DNA from: Spirochaetaceae bacterium
GTDB lineage: Bacteria; Spirochaetota; Spirochaetia; Treponematales; Breznakiellaceae
Assembly: GCA_031265635.1 (NCBI GenBank)
Contig: JAISCK010000082.1
Span: 1-14,897, forward strand
Direction of reading: 5' to 3'
DNA: 14,897 bases
Part shown: in pieces, positions 1 through 7,717 of the stretch
How the letters are laid out: every line of letters begins with the position of its first letter
Position numbering within the stretch: position 1 is the stretch's first letter
Notes under the pieces: model-generated
Database searches by the model: none
Told to the model about the DNA's origin: nothing
The model's input: the letters and a program-made list of their open reading frames with translations, nothing else
Translations under genes and position numbers: made by a program

Positions 1-492
1 CTTGACGAACATCTTCCCGGCCCTTTGCGGTCCAGGGTAAAAGTATCGGGCTTTGACGCCGCGCGGGAAGGGGGAAGGAAAACCGAACAGGGCCGCTTTG
101 CCGCGGTACTGCTTGACGCCCCCTGTTCCAGCGAGCGCCATGTACTCGGCCAGGCCGCCGCTTCGCAGCCGGGGGCCCTTGACGCGTGGAGCCCGGCGCG
201 GCCCCGCTTTCTCGCAAAGCGCCAGTGGGCCCTGCTTTCATCGGCCTTTCTCCTTTTAAGGGAAGGGGCGTCCCTGGTATATATCACCTGCTCTTTAACC
301 CCCGAAGAAAACGACGGCCCTGTTTCACGGCTGCTTGAAAAATACGGGGAGTCCGTGATTACCGATAGACCTGATTTTTCGGAAGGAGAAAAAACCCTTC
401 ACGGCAGCATCATTCTTCCCGATACGGCGGGAGGCATGGGACCCCTTTATATAGCCCGTTTCCTGAAACGGGAAGCTCAAACACCCTGTTAA
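1..492 (+). CDS. RNA m5C methyltransferase, NOL1/NOP2/Sun (NSUN) family, 3' part
   Basis: C-terminal part (163 codons) of an S-adenosylmethionine-dependent RNA cytosine-5 methyltransferase; the frame is open to base 1, so the start lies outside the window. The two family motifs are visible: LLDAPCSSERHVL (Cys codon 124-126) and YITCSLTPEEN (Cys codon 289-291). In this family the TCS cysteine attacks the base and the PC cysteine helps release product. It ends with GGMGPLYIARFLKR, like the closing strand of the fold. The DAPCSSERHVL wording, without the usual Gly after PCS, resembles the NSUN3/4-type subgroup more than bacterial RsmB (DAPCSGTG), so the target (16S rRNA or other) is not assigned. 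Its last 83 bases overlap the convergent ABC ATPase gene. No terminator lies between them. Confidence 0.85.
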   Translation, partial: LDEHLPGPLRSRVKVSGFDAAREGGRKTEQGRFAAVLLDAPCSSERHVLGQAAASQPGALDAWSPARPRFLAKRQWALLSSAFLLLREGASLVYITCSLTPEENDGPVSRLLEKYGESVITDRPDFSEGEKTLHGSIILPDTAGGMGPLYIARFLKREAQTPC

Positions 493-1195
493 GTAGTTCC
501 CCGGTAAGAATATGTCCGGGTTTCCCCTGGGCGGCTATGCGGCCCTTGTCAAGGACTATGATTGTATCGGCGTAAAGTCCCGCGAGGCCAAGTTCGTGGA
601 GGCTCACCAGCACCGCCCTTCCCTTTTCCTTAACCAGGGTTTTAAGCAGTTCCATCATACGGTACTGGTATTTGAGGTCGAGATTCGCCGCGGGTTCGTC
701 AAGGAGAAGGCAGGAGGCTTCCTGGGCCACGGCCCTGGCTATGAGGACCCGCTGGTATTCGCCGCCTGAAAGTTCATGTACCGGCCTTTCCTGGAAGCCG
801 CCAAGTCCGGCCGCCTCTATGGCCCCCTCGACAGCCTGCCTGTCCCCGGCGTTTTCGCCGCCAAACCAGCCCTGCCTGAAAAAACGGCCCTGGGCTATAC
901 ATTCCTTCACGGTAAAGGACCAGGGGGTTCCGGCGTCCTGAAAAAGATACGCGAGGCGCGACGCCCGCTCCCTGCGGGTGTATTCATGGAGCTTTCTGCC
1001 GTCAAGCCTGATTTCGCCGCTGTTCCGGGGAAGCAGGCCGCCCAGGGTTTTAAGGAGGGTGGTCTTTCCCGAGCCGTTGGGGCCTATGAGCACGGCCAGT
1101 TCCCCGCCGTGAACAGCGATGTTTATACCGGCGAGGACAGATTTTTTCCGGTACGCGGCTCCCAGTCCCTCAGCTTCAAGCATGGGAACGCTCAC
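410..1195 (-). CDS. ABC importer ATP-binding protein, FecE/BtuD family
   Basis: Cytoplasmic ATPase (261 aa) of a metal-chelate or vitamin importer, powering the permease encoded just upstream. Visible motifs: Walker A GPNGSGKTT (about residues 38-46), Q-loop AYLFQD (82-87), signature LSGGEYQRV (142-150), Walker B CLLLDEP (162-168) and H-loop SLHE with His200. Length is normal for the family. I chose the GTG at 1195: it overlaps the permease stop as GTGA and has a GGGG ribosome binding site about 8 bases upstream. An ATG at 1183 is the alternative; a longer frame back to 1405 would only run inside the permease gene. It is the last gene of the minus-strand train, and its 3' end overlaps the convergent methyltransferase by 83 bases. 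Confidence 0.93.
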   Translation of the reverse strand: MSVPMLEAEGLGAAYRKKSVLAGINIAVHGGELAVLIGPNGSGKTTLLKTLGGLLPRNSGEIRLDGRKLHEYTRRERASRLAYLFQDAGTPWSFTVKECIAQGRFFRQGWFGGENAGDRQAVEGAIEAAGLGGFQERPVHELSGGEYQRVLIARAVAQEASCLLLDEPAANLDLKYQYRMMELLKTLVKEKGRAVLVSLHELGLAGLYADTIIVLDKGRIAAQGKPGHILTGELLNRVFELPVSGNGLYKGVPCLPPYREE

Positions 1196-2214
1196 GGGAA
1201 ATTCCCCAGTTTTCTTCCGTATTTGACCAGGAGAAAAAGAAAGAAGGGAGCGCCGGCAAGGGAGGTAATGATGCCCAGGGGAAGTTCCATGGGCGGCATG
1301 GCGTTCCGGGCAATGCTGTCCGATAGCAGCACCAGTATGGCGCCGCTCAGGGCCGACGCGGGAAAGAGCCTTCTGTGGGAAGGGCCGGCGACAAGCCGCA
1401 CGCAATGGGGGGCCACAAGTCCCACAAAGCCTATGATGCCGGCCTGGGCCACCGCCGCCGCCGACGCGAGGGAAGCGCCTAAGGCTATAAAAAGGCGGGT
1501 CTTTTTTACATCTACCCCAAGGCTCTCGGCGGTCTGGTCGCCCTGGATCATGAGGTCCAAAGGCCGCGCGGTGAGGGCTATGATGGCGCAGCCCGCGGCC
1601 ATCACGGGCAGCGAGGGCAGGAGGCCCTTCCAGCTGCTTCCGCCAAGGCTGCCCAGAAGCCAGTAATAGACCCTGGTCAGGCTTCTGTCCTTGACCACCA
1701 TGACAAGGGAAAGCAGGGCGGAAAAAAAAGCCCCGATGCCCGAACCGGCGAGGAGCAGGGCGGCTGCCGGCGGCGGGCTGCCCGCGGAACGGGACACGGC
1801 AAAGGCGAGGAACACCGCGCCGAGGGCGCCGGTAAAGGCCGAAAGCTGCACAAGGGGAAAAGCGCCGGGCGCCGGTCCCCAGGTCATGGCCAGAGCCGCT
1901 CCCAGCGCCGCCCCGGCAGAAGCGCCTATCACAAAGGGGTCGGCAAGGGAATTGCGGAAAAAACCCTGAAACGCCGCCCCGGACAGGGCAAGGGAAGCGC
2001 CTACGGCAATGGCGAGTATCAGGCGGGGAAGGCGTATCGAAAACAGTATCAGCGCCGGGGTATCGTCGCCCCTGCCCGAAAAAACAAAGGCAAGGGCTTC
2101 CCGTACCGCGCCGGGACTGAGCGCCACGGGGCCTGAAAAAAGCCCAAAGAAAAAAGAAAGGACAAGAACGAAAAAGAGGAACGCCATGAACAAAAGATAG
2201 CCGCGGGTCTTCAT
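1192..2214 (-). CDS. ABC importer permease, FecCD/BtuC family
   Basis: Integral inner-membrane permease (340 aa) of the FecCD/BtuC type, which works as a dimer with the ATPase and the binding protein encoded on either side. The sequence is almost wholly hydrophobic, with about nine to ten likely membrane spans. Family signatures are clear: IRLPRLILAIAVGASLALSG, then FRNSLADPFVIGASAGAALG near the N-terminal third, and GFVGLVAPHCVRL near residues 265-280, which forms the coupling region for the ATPase in BtuC. Its ATG overlaps the stop of the binding-protein gene as ATGA, and its TGA overlaps the ATPase GTG, so translation is probably coupled through all three. Substrate cannot be read from the sequence; corrinoid, heme or siderophore are all possible. 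Confidence 0.93.
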   Translation of the reverse strand: MKTRGYLLFMAFLFFVLVLSFFFGLFSGPVALSPGAVREALAFVFSGRGDDTPALILFSIRLPRLILAIAVGASLALSGAAFQGFFRNSLADPFVIGASAGAALGAALAMTWGPAPGAFPLVQLSAFTGALGAVFLAFAVSRSAGSPPPAAALLLAGSGIGAFFSALLSLVMVVKDRSLTRVYYWLLGSLGGSSWKGLLPSLPVMAAGCAIIALTARPLDLMIQGDQTAESLGVDVKKTRLFIALGASLASAAAVAQAGIIGFVGLVAPHCVRLVAGPSHRRLFPASALSGAILVLLSDSIARNAMPPMELPLGIITSLAGAPFFLFLLVKYGRKLGNFP

Positions 2215-3086
2215 GGATACAGTATCTCCGCTATAAGCAGAACCGCGTCGGCAAGCCTTGGCCCGTAACGGCTTATCATGTCGGCGCTGACAGAGGCTAT
2301 GCGCCCTGCCTCTACCGCCGGAATGCGGGACCAGGAAGGCCGCCGCGAAAGCAGGGCCGCGTCAAGCCGGTGGTCATCGGCGGACAGAATCCACTGGGGA
2401 CGGCGGCGCAGCACTTCCTCATAGCTGACCTCGGGCCAGCGCTGGCCCAGTCCGGCGAATATGTTTCTTCCGCCGGCAAGAGCTATGGCTTCGCTTATCA
2501 GCGTGGGGCCGCCGGCGGTCAAAAGGGGATTATCCCAGAGTTCCCAAAAAACAGCGGGGATTTCCCTGCCCTGCCGCCGTGATTGTGCCCGCTCTATTTT
2601 TTCCCGTATAGTGTTGATCAGGTCTCCGGCGTTTTCTTCATGGCCGGTGACCGCGCCGAGGAGCCTTATGGTGTCATACACTTCGGAAAAGCTCTCCGGC
2701 TCCACGGCAAGGGACCGTATGCCCAGGCCGTCGAGAAGTTCGACGACACGGCCGTGCATTTCCCCGGATACGATGACCAGGTCGGGCCGCAGGGCCGCTA
2801 TGGTTTCCACGCTTACCGTGGCCCCGGAAAAACCCCCTACCCTGGTTTTTTCAGAAGTCTGCGGGGGATAGTTACAGTAGTCGGTAACGCCCACAAGTTC
2901 CCTGTCCGCGCCCAGGGCGTACAGTATTTCCGTTACCCCCGGACTGAGACTTACGATACGCTCCGGCCGCCCGTTGCCGGAAACGCCTTTATCCCCGACG
3001 CCCAGGGCGGCAAGTTCCGGGAGAACAAGGCAGGATTCTAAAGCAAGAAAAAAACACAATGCCCTGAGAAAATAAAAAACCTTCAC
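2211..3086 (-). CDS. ABC importer substrate-binding protein, BtuF-like
   Basis: Extracytoplasmic binding protein (291 aa) that would deliver ligand to the permease. The N-terminus has a positively charged start and a hydrophobic stretch ending LALESC (Cys19), a plausible relaxed spirochaetal lipobox, so it may be lipid-anchored. The body matches class III binding proteins: RIVSLSPGVTEILYALGA, VGVTDYCNYPPQ, VGGFSGATVSVETIAALRPD. Glu53 and the SYEE pair near 223-224 sit where BtuF-type proteins carry the glutamates that dock on the permease. The TDYCNYP motif is common in BtuF-like proteins, so a corrinoid is my first guess, with low certainty. I chose the GTG at 3086: GGGGG sits 5 bases upstream and it overlaps the truA stop as GTGA. 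A GTG at 3092 falls inside that G-run and is unlikely. Confidence 0.9.
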   Translation of the reverse strand: MKVFYFLRALCFFLALESCLVLPELAALGVGDKGVSGNGRPERIVSLSPGVTEILYALGADRELVGVTDYCNYPPQTSEKTRVGGFSGATVSVETIAALRPDLVIVSGEMHGRVVELLDGLGIRSLAVEPESFSEVYDTIRLLGAVTGHEENAGDLINTIREKIERAQSRRQGREIPAVFWELWDNPLLTAGGPTLISEAIALAGGRNIFAGLGQRWPEVSYEEVLRRRPQWILSADDHRLDAALLSRRPSWSRIPAVEAGRIASVSADMISRYGPRLADAVLLIAEILYP

Positions 3087-3841
3087 ACGCACCCCCGGTA
3101 ATATTCAACCTTCCAGAGAAAAAGCCCTTCAGGGGGAACGGTGGGCCCGGCAAGGGAACGGTCCCCGGAATTCAGTATATCCCCGAAGGACGCGGCGGAA
3201 AGCCCCTTTTGCTCATAATGAAGCAGGGTTCCGGCTACCGAGCGGACCATGCGCCAGAGAAAGGCGTTGGCGCTTATCTCAAAAACCAGCGTATCCCCCT
3301 CGACAAAAAACGACGCCCCGTATATATAGCGCGTCCGTGATTTGCTTGGGTCCTTGGGGCTGGCGAAAACCGAACAATCCATCTCGCCCCGCAAGCGCCG
3401 CGCGTATTCGTTCAGCCTGTTTATGTCGGGACGCCGCCATAGCTGGAGGGCATAACGCCTTTCATGGGGAAGGGCGGCCCTTCCGGCGATGATATGGTAG
3501 CGGTAGGTTCTGGACCGGGCGTCAAAACGGGCGTGAAAATCCAAAGAGGTTTCGGCGGCGTCAAGCACCCGTACATCTTTGGGAAGCAGCGAATTAAGGG
3601 CGGGCACAAAACGGCGGCCTTCCATGTTCGCTATATCTGTATGGAAATTCGCCGTCTGCCCCGCGGCGTGAACCCCGGCGTCGGTTCTTCCCGAAGCGGT
3701 GAGGGCCCTTCGTTCCCGGTGCATGGTTTCCAGCGCGGCTTCTATAAGGGCCTGGACGGTTCTCCGGTTCTTCTGTATCTGCCAGCCCGCGAAATCAGTG
3801 CCGTCATAGGCGATGAGCAGGCGTATGTTCCGTTCATTCAT
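3083..3841 (-). CDS. truA: tRNA pseudouridine synthase A
   Basis: Converts uridines in the anticodon stem-loop (positions 38-40 in studied bacteria) to pseudouridine. The frame from the ATG at 3841 gives 252 residues, normal for TruA. It opens with NIRLLIAYDGTDFAGWQ and carries the catalytic loop SGRTDAGVHA with Asp54; further TruA blocks include FHARFDARSRTYRYHI and ISANAFLWRMVRSVAGTL. The start at 3841 gives an 8-base overlap with the stop of the DUF2225 gene; an in-frame ATG at 3850 is the alternative, and both have only weak ribosome binding sites, consistent with translational coupling. Its stop overlaps the start of the binding-protein gene by 4 bases. Confidence 0.96.
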   Translation of the reverse strand: MNERNIRLLIAYDGTDFAGWQIQKNRRTVQALIEAALETMHRERRALTASGRTDAGVHAAGQTANFHTDIANMEGRRFVPALNSLLPKDVRVLDAAETSLDFHARFDARSRTYRYHIIAGRAALPHERRYALQLWRRPDINRLNEYARRLRGEMDCSVFASPKDPSKSRTRYIYGASFFVEGDTLVFEISANAFLWRMVRSVAGTLLHYEQKGLSAASFGDILNSGDRSLAGPTVPPEGLFLWKVEYYRGCV

Positions 3842-4703
3842 CGGTCTCATTAAGCTCAACATTGATATCGTCGTAGAGCCGCCTCGCGTGTTCAAGAAGG
3901 GGGCCGGGCTTGTTTTTGGTTGACTTGCCCAGGCCGAATATTTTGGCTATGGTCCTTTTGGACTCGCCCAAAAGGTCCGCCCTGCTGCCCGTATCGCGTA
4001 ACCCGTACTTGTACTGCAAAAGCCCCGTCAGGTACAGCACCCCCTCATACCCGTAGTTTTTGTCGGTATCGGGGCCGAAATTCTTGATTCCCGAAAGGGG
4101 CTCCTTTCCCGACTGTTCCCGGAATACCGCCTCGTGGTAGAGAAACTGGGCCTTGTTTTTGAACACCCGGGAAAGCCAGTCAAAATGCTGGTCAGGATAC
4201 TTGCCGTGCAGTTCATCAAGGAGCCAGCCCCCCCTGAGCGCGGAAACACCCTGCTTGACGGTGGGGGAAAATTCCTTGGGAAAATAATCGTAACATTTCA
4301 GGGCAAGGTAATGGGAAACCGCGCCCTCGGCCAGTCCCCGGGGACCGGAAAAATCCACAGGCGGAAAAACCCGCTGGACTTCCTGTATCCTTGAGTCCCT
4401 GTCCTGCATGGCCTTGTTCAGGCGGTTTTCGGGAAAGCTCTGAAAGTCCTTGTCCCAGGCGGCAAACCAGCATTCGGGGCATACCGTAACCGGATAGTTC
4501 AGGGGATATACCACGCCGAATTTCGCCGAAGGCTCGTAGAGCCTGTGGAGTTCATCGGTAAGCGAACCGGCTATGAGCCTCCCGCCTCCTGAAAGCAGTT
4601 CTTCCCTCTGGAGGACGGCCTCGCAGACAGGGCAGCGCGTTTCTTCCTTCGACAAAAAGGAAATTTTTATGTCCCTGTCCTCAAAACTGTTTATATCCAT
4701 CAT
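3834..4703 (-). CDS. DUF2225 zinc-ribbon-like protein
   Basis: A 289-residue soluble protein of unknown function that I recognise as DUF2225-like. Two cysteine pairs, CPVC (24-27) and CPEC (75-78), lie either side of a segment containing YPLNYPVTVCPECWFAAWDKDF, the hallmark of that family, and probably bind one metal ion. The rest is helical, with repeated charged and aromatic residues suggestive of TPR-like helices; this is inference. No signal peptide or membrane span is seen. Start: tandem ATG codons at 4703 and 4700; GGGA lies 7 bases upstream of the first. A longer frame from 4736 would run into acpS. It begins 13 bases after acpS and overlaps truA by 8 bases. It has no signs of foreign origin. 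Confidence 0.85.
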   Translation of the reverse strand: MMDINSFEDRDIKISFLSKEETRCPVCEAVLQREELLSGGGRLIAGSLTDELHRLYEPSAKFGVVYPLNYPVTVCPECWFAAWDKDFQSFPENRLNKAMQDRDSRIQEVQRVFPPVDFSGPRGLAEGAVSHYLALKCYDYFPKEFSPTVKQGVSALRGGWLLDELHGKYPDQHFDWLSRVFKNKAQFLYHEAVFREQSGKEPLSGIKNFGPDTDKNYGYEGVLYLTGLLQYKYGLRDTGSRADLLGESKRTIAKIFGLGKSTKNKPGPLLEHARRLYDDINVELNETDE

Positions 4704-4716
4704 GTGCTGTTCCCGC

Positions 4717-5091
4717 TCAACCGGCTTCCAATACAATCATGGCAAGGGCGTTATCCCGTTCATGGGTCAGCGATACATGGACCTTCGACGCGCCCGCCCT
4801 TGCCAGCGCCGCCCTGGCGGTAGCGAAGAGCCTGATCTCCGGTTTGCCGTTATGGCTGTTCACCACCAGTATATCCTTGAGCACTATGCCCGCAAGCCCC
4901 GTGCCCAGGGCCTTGCCGAAGGCTTCTTTCGCGGCAAAGCGGGCCGCCAGGGACAGGGCGGCGCTTTTTCCCCTGGACAGGGAAAGTTCAAGCTCGTCAG
5001 GATGAAAGTACCGTTCAAGGAGGCCGGGTTTGCCTATCCATTTTTCGAGCCGCTGCACATGAACCACGTCAATGCCTATTCCGGTTATCAT
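4717..5091 (-). CDS. acpS: holo-[acyl-carrier-protein] synthase
   Basis: Transfers the 4'-phosphopantetheine arm of coenzyme A to a serine of apo-acyl carrier protein, activating fatty-acid synthesis. The 124 residues are the usual AcpS length. Magnesium-binding residues are visible: Asp8 in GIGIDVVHVQRLE and Glu56 in RFAAKEAFGKALGTG; the closing VSLTHERDNALAMIV is also typical. The ATG at 5091 is preceded by AGGA at good spacing. It lies 8 bases after cdaR and 13 before the DUF2225 gene, in the same transcript. No unusual residues were noted. Confidence 0.96.
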   Translation of the reverse strand: MITGIGIDVVHVQRLEKWIGKPGLLERYFHPDELELSLSRGKSAALSLAARFAAKEAFGKALGTGLAGIVLKDILVVNSHNGKPEIRLFATARAALARAGASKVHVSLTHERDNALAMIVLEAG

Positions 5092-5099
5092 ATCCTGTC

Positions 5100-6044
5100 C
5101 TAGCGCCTGGCGTCTATTTCTACGGAGACGCTTCCCGGTTCAAACACCGCCGCCTCGAAAAGCGGAAACACTTCGGCGTGAACGGGCAGGGTGTAAGAGC
5201 CCGGCAGCGTTATGCCGGAACAGTCAACATACAGGGCCCCGGCAGGCAGCACAAAGTTTTCGAGAGGATTCTGGCCTCCCTCAAGGACCACGCGGCCGTA
5301 CAGATTCTGGCCGTCATAGGCAAGGCCGCTGTCAAGCCCCCTGAACTGAATGGGGATATTTTCAAAATTTTTCCGTATTACCCTGTCCCTGATGAAAGTC
5401 CTGACCTCCACCTGGCCGCTTCCCTGTACGGTTATCAGGGGATCGCTGTTTACCACATGCACCTGGGACATAAAACCGGCGCTGCGGCCCTGAAGTTCAA
5501 TATAATCGGTGGAAAGATCGTTGATTTTTTCGAGGCGCTTGCGGGGGCCGACCAGTTCAATCTGTGACGGCTCAAGGGTATAGGACTCAAGCTCGTAGCC
5601 CTGTTCCGGCGAGCCGCCGAAGCCGGGCCGCACGGGAACCAGCTTGCGGTCGCGGTAATCAAGCTCAAGGGGTATTTCCAGGGGATCAACCCGCAGCTCA
5701 AGGGGCTCTATGCCCAGAGCCGTGCCTGTCTTGGTTAGTTCGACCGGAACCTGGTAGGAGCCCGGTTCCGTATAGGATGAAAGGTCTACATACACTTCTA
5801 TATCGCTGTCCATGATGAGGAAGATGCTGCTGGGTTCTCCCCTGAGGCTGACCCTGGCTGTGCGGGGATAGGAATTGGACGGAACAAGATTGTTAGCGGC
5901 GCGGACAGTCAGGGGAACCGATAAAAAACGTTCCTCCAGGGCGCTTACCCGGTGGAAAACAAAAAGGACTATGGCGACAAAAATAGAAGCCACTTTGGCA
6001 AACCAGTTTTCCGTTGCCTTTTCCAGAAGTTTGCTAGCGTTCAA
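5100..6044 (-). CDS. cdaR: YbbR-domain protein, CdaR-type regulator of CdaA
   Basis: Membrane-anchored protein of 314 residues with a single N-terminal span (about residues 14-30, WFAKVASIFVAIVLFVF) followed by an extracytoplasmic region of repeated beta-rich YbbR domains, with the recurring wording LVPVRPGFGGSPEQGYEL and VELVGPRKRLEKI typical of them. In Firmicutes, CdaR binds and modulates the diadenylate cyclase CdaA; its position right after cdaA here supports the same role. The start is an unusual TTG at 6044, chosen because AGGA lies 8 bases upstream and no better codon precedes the membrane span. It overlaps cdaA by 11 bases. The stop is TAG, 8 bases before acpS. Confidence 0.9.
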   Translation of the reverse strand: MNASKLLEKATENWFAKVASIFVAIVLFVFHRVSALEERFLSVPLTVRAANNLVPSNSYPRTARVSLRGEPSSIFLIMDSDIEVYVDLSSYTEPGSYQVPVELTKTGTALGIEPLELRVDPLEIPLELDYRDRKLVPVRPGFGGSPEQGYELESYTLEPSQIELVGPRKRLEKINDLSTDYIELQGRSAGFMSQVHVVNSDPLITVQGSGQVEVRTFIRDRVIRKNFENIPIQFRGLDSGLAYDGQNLYGRVVLEGGQNPLENFVLPAGALYVDCSGITLPGSYTLPVHAEVFPLFEAAVFEPGSVSVEIDARR

Positions 6045-6864
6045 TCAGAACATCCTTTCCGCTTTCTATGCCGGTCTCCTGTTCGCTCTCCCCGCCCCGT
6101 GAGTCCTGGTCAAGAATCTCCCTGAGTTTGCGCTGCACTTCCAGGGGGGAAAGATCGTAGTACAGTTTGGCGTCATAGCCCAGCGATATGGCCCCTGTTT
6201 CCTCGGAAACCACCAGTACCACGGCGTCCGTCTGCTCGGACATGCCCAGGGCCGCGCGGTGGCGGGTCCCGAAACTTTTTCTGATGTCCTGCTGTTCCGA
6301 CAGGGGCAGGAGGCAGCCCGCCGCGGCCATGCGGCCGTTCTGTATAACCAGGGCGCCGTCATGAAGGGGGCCGTCAAATTCAAATATCGTAATAATCAGC
6401 GCCGAGGAAAGGTCCGCGTTGATCCGCGTTCCCGTGTCAATGATGTTTTTGATGTTGGTACGCCGGGGAAAAACCACCAGGGCCCCCCGTCTTTGCTGGG
6501 AAAGTATTTCCGCCGCCGTTACCGCCGCCTCAAGCTGGCCCAGCCGGGGTTTATTATCAAGGTTGAAGAAATTCCCCTGGCCTATGCGTATGATGATCTT
6601 CCGCAGTTCGGGCTGGAACACTATGGCTATGGCGATGAAAAGCCCCGGCGCGATAATGTTAAGGGCCCATTGCAGGGTGGTGAGCCTGAGAATATGGGCC
6701 ATGCCGTACACAAGGGCAAGGTAGCCCGCGCCCTTGACCAATTGCAGGGCCTGGGTTTTTTCGAGGAGGTCATAGGCTTTGTACAGCAGAAAGGCCAGGA
6801 TGGCAATATCCAGAACCGGCCTCATGAGATTATACAGCGTGGTAAGACGTTCAACCCATTGCAT
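6034..6864 (-). CDS. cdaA: diadenylate cyclase, CdaA type
   Basis: Makes the second messenger cyclic di-AMP from two ATP at the inner face of the membrane. The 276-residue protein has three predicted N-terminal spans (about 14-34, 41-60, 66-85) followed by the catalytic DAC domain. Active-site motifs are intact: FDGPLHDGALVI (DGA at 169-171) and GTRHRAALGMSEQTDAVVLVVSEETG (RHR at 201-203). The ATG at 6864 lies inside the 3' end of folP, a 14-base overlap, with AAGG 9 bases upstream; a frame reaching back to 7014 is only the shadow of folP. Unlike Firmicutes, where glmM commonly follows cdaA-cdaR, here acpS follows, so cell-wall coupling through GlmM is not evident in this window. Confidence 0.97.
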   Translation of the reverse strand: MQWVERLTTLYNLMRPVLDIAILAFLLYKAYDLLEKTQALQLVKGAGYLALVYGMAHILRLTTLQWALNIIAPGLFIAIAIVFQPELRKIIIRIGQGNFFNLDNKPRLGQLEAAVTAAEILSQQRRGALVVFPRRTNIKNIIDTGTRINADLSSALIITIFEFDGPLHDGALVIQNGRMAAAGCLLPLSEQQDIRKSFGTRHRAALGMSEQTDAVVLVVSEETGAISLGYDAKLYYDLSPLEVQRKLREILDQDSRGGESEQETGIESGKDVLIER

Positions 6865-7717
6865 ATTCGCTGACCTTAGTTTTGGAGACGGCAACAGCCT
6901 TCCACACCGCGATGAGATCCGCCGTCTCCCGTACATCATGAACCCTGAGTATGCCGGCGCCGTAAAACAGGGCGGCAGCTTCGGCGGCCAGGGTTCCCCA
7001 GAGCCTCTCCTCAACGGGCCTTCCGGTCAGTTCTCCGATAAAACTCTTCCGGGACAAGCCCACAAGAACAGGATAATCGCTGCCGCGTATTTCCGCAAGG
7101 TGGGCTATGAGGGCGCAGTTGTCTTCCGTTGTTTTGCCGAAACCTATGCCGGGATCGAGAATGATGCGGTCCCCCGCTATGCCCGCGAGCCGGGCCCGTT
7201 CCGCCGCCTTCGCGAGATATTCCCTGACCTCGCGGACAGGGTCATCGTAGTGGGGAAAAAGCTGCATGGTTTGGGGAATTCCCTTTTTATGCGTAAGCAC
7301 CACCGCCGCTCCCCGCCCGGCGCAGAGGGGGGCAAGGTCAGGATCATCTTCCAGGGCTGAAATATCGTTGATTATGTCGGCGCCGGCGTCCAGGACCGCC
7401 TTCCCGGTTTCGGCTTTTCTCGTGTCAACCGAAACGGGAGCGTCCGAACGCCGCCGGAATGACTCTATGACCGGCGCAAGACGGCGTATTTCTTCCCGTG
7501 CGGGAATATAGACCGCGCCGGGCCGGCTTGATTCGGCGCCGAAATCAATGATATGGGCGCCCTGGTCAAGAAAACGCAGTGCCCTGTCAACGGCGGCTTC
7601 CCCGTCTGCCCGGCTCCCGGCAAAAAAGGAATCGTCATTGCAGTTGATTATGGCCATGATAAGCGGGGAGCCTGAAAGATCAAGAACTCTGCCTCCGGGA
7701 AGGCCGACCATGCTCAT
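6851..7717 (-). CDS. folP: dihydropteroate synthase
   Basis: Joins p-aminobenzoate to dihydropterin pyrophosphate in folate synthesis; the target of sulfonamides. 288 residues, a normal length. Most family motifs are intact: FGAESSRPGA (loop 2), SVDTRK (96-101), INDIS (116-120), ILDPGIGFGKT (186-196), VGLSRKSFIG and LRVHDV (258-262). Two segments differ from common enzymes: loop 1 reads INCNDDSFFAGSR where NVTPDSFSDGG is usual, and THKKGIPQTM replaces the usual MHMxGxPxTMQ. Substrate-contacting residues elsewhere are kept, so I expect an active enzyme. The ATG at 7717 overlaps the dxs stop as ATGA. A second methionine two codons later is a less likely start. Confidence 0.95.
   Translation of the reverse strand: MSMVGLPGGRVLDLSGSPLIMAIINCNDDSFFAGSRADGEAAVDRALRFLDQGAHIIDFGAESSRPGAVYIPAREEIRRLAPVIESFRRRSDAPVSVDTRKAETGKAVLDAGADIINDISALEDDPDLAPLCAGRGAAVVLTHKKGIPQTMQLFPHYDDPVREVREYLAKAAERARLAGIAGDRIILDPGIGFGKTTEDNCALIAHLAEIRGSDYPVLVGLSRKSFIGELTGRPVEERLWGTLAAEAAALFYGAGILRVHDVRETADLIAVWKAVAVSKTKVSEYAMG

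Noticed and set aside
776..1666. A 296-codon plus-strand frame opposite the ABC importer genes
   Set aside because: It crosses two conserved minus-strand genes and shows no family motif.
3083..3110. A cobalamin riboswitch or Fur-type site before the ABC importer
   Set aside because: The importer genes overlap truA directly and there is no intergenic space; I found no B12-box upstream.
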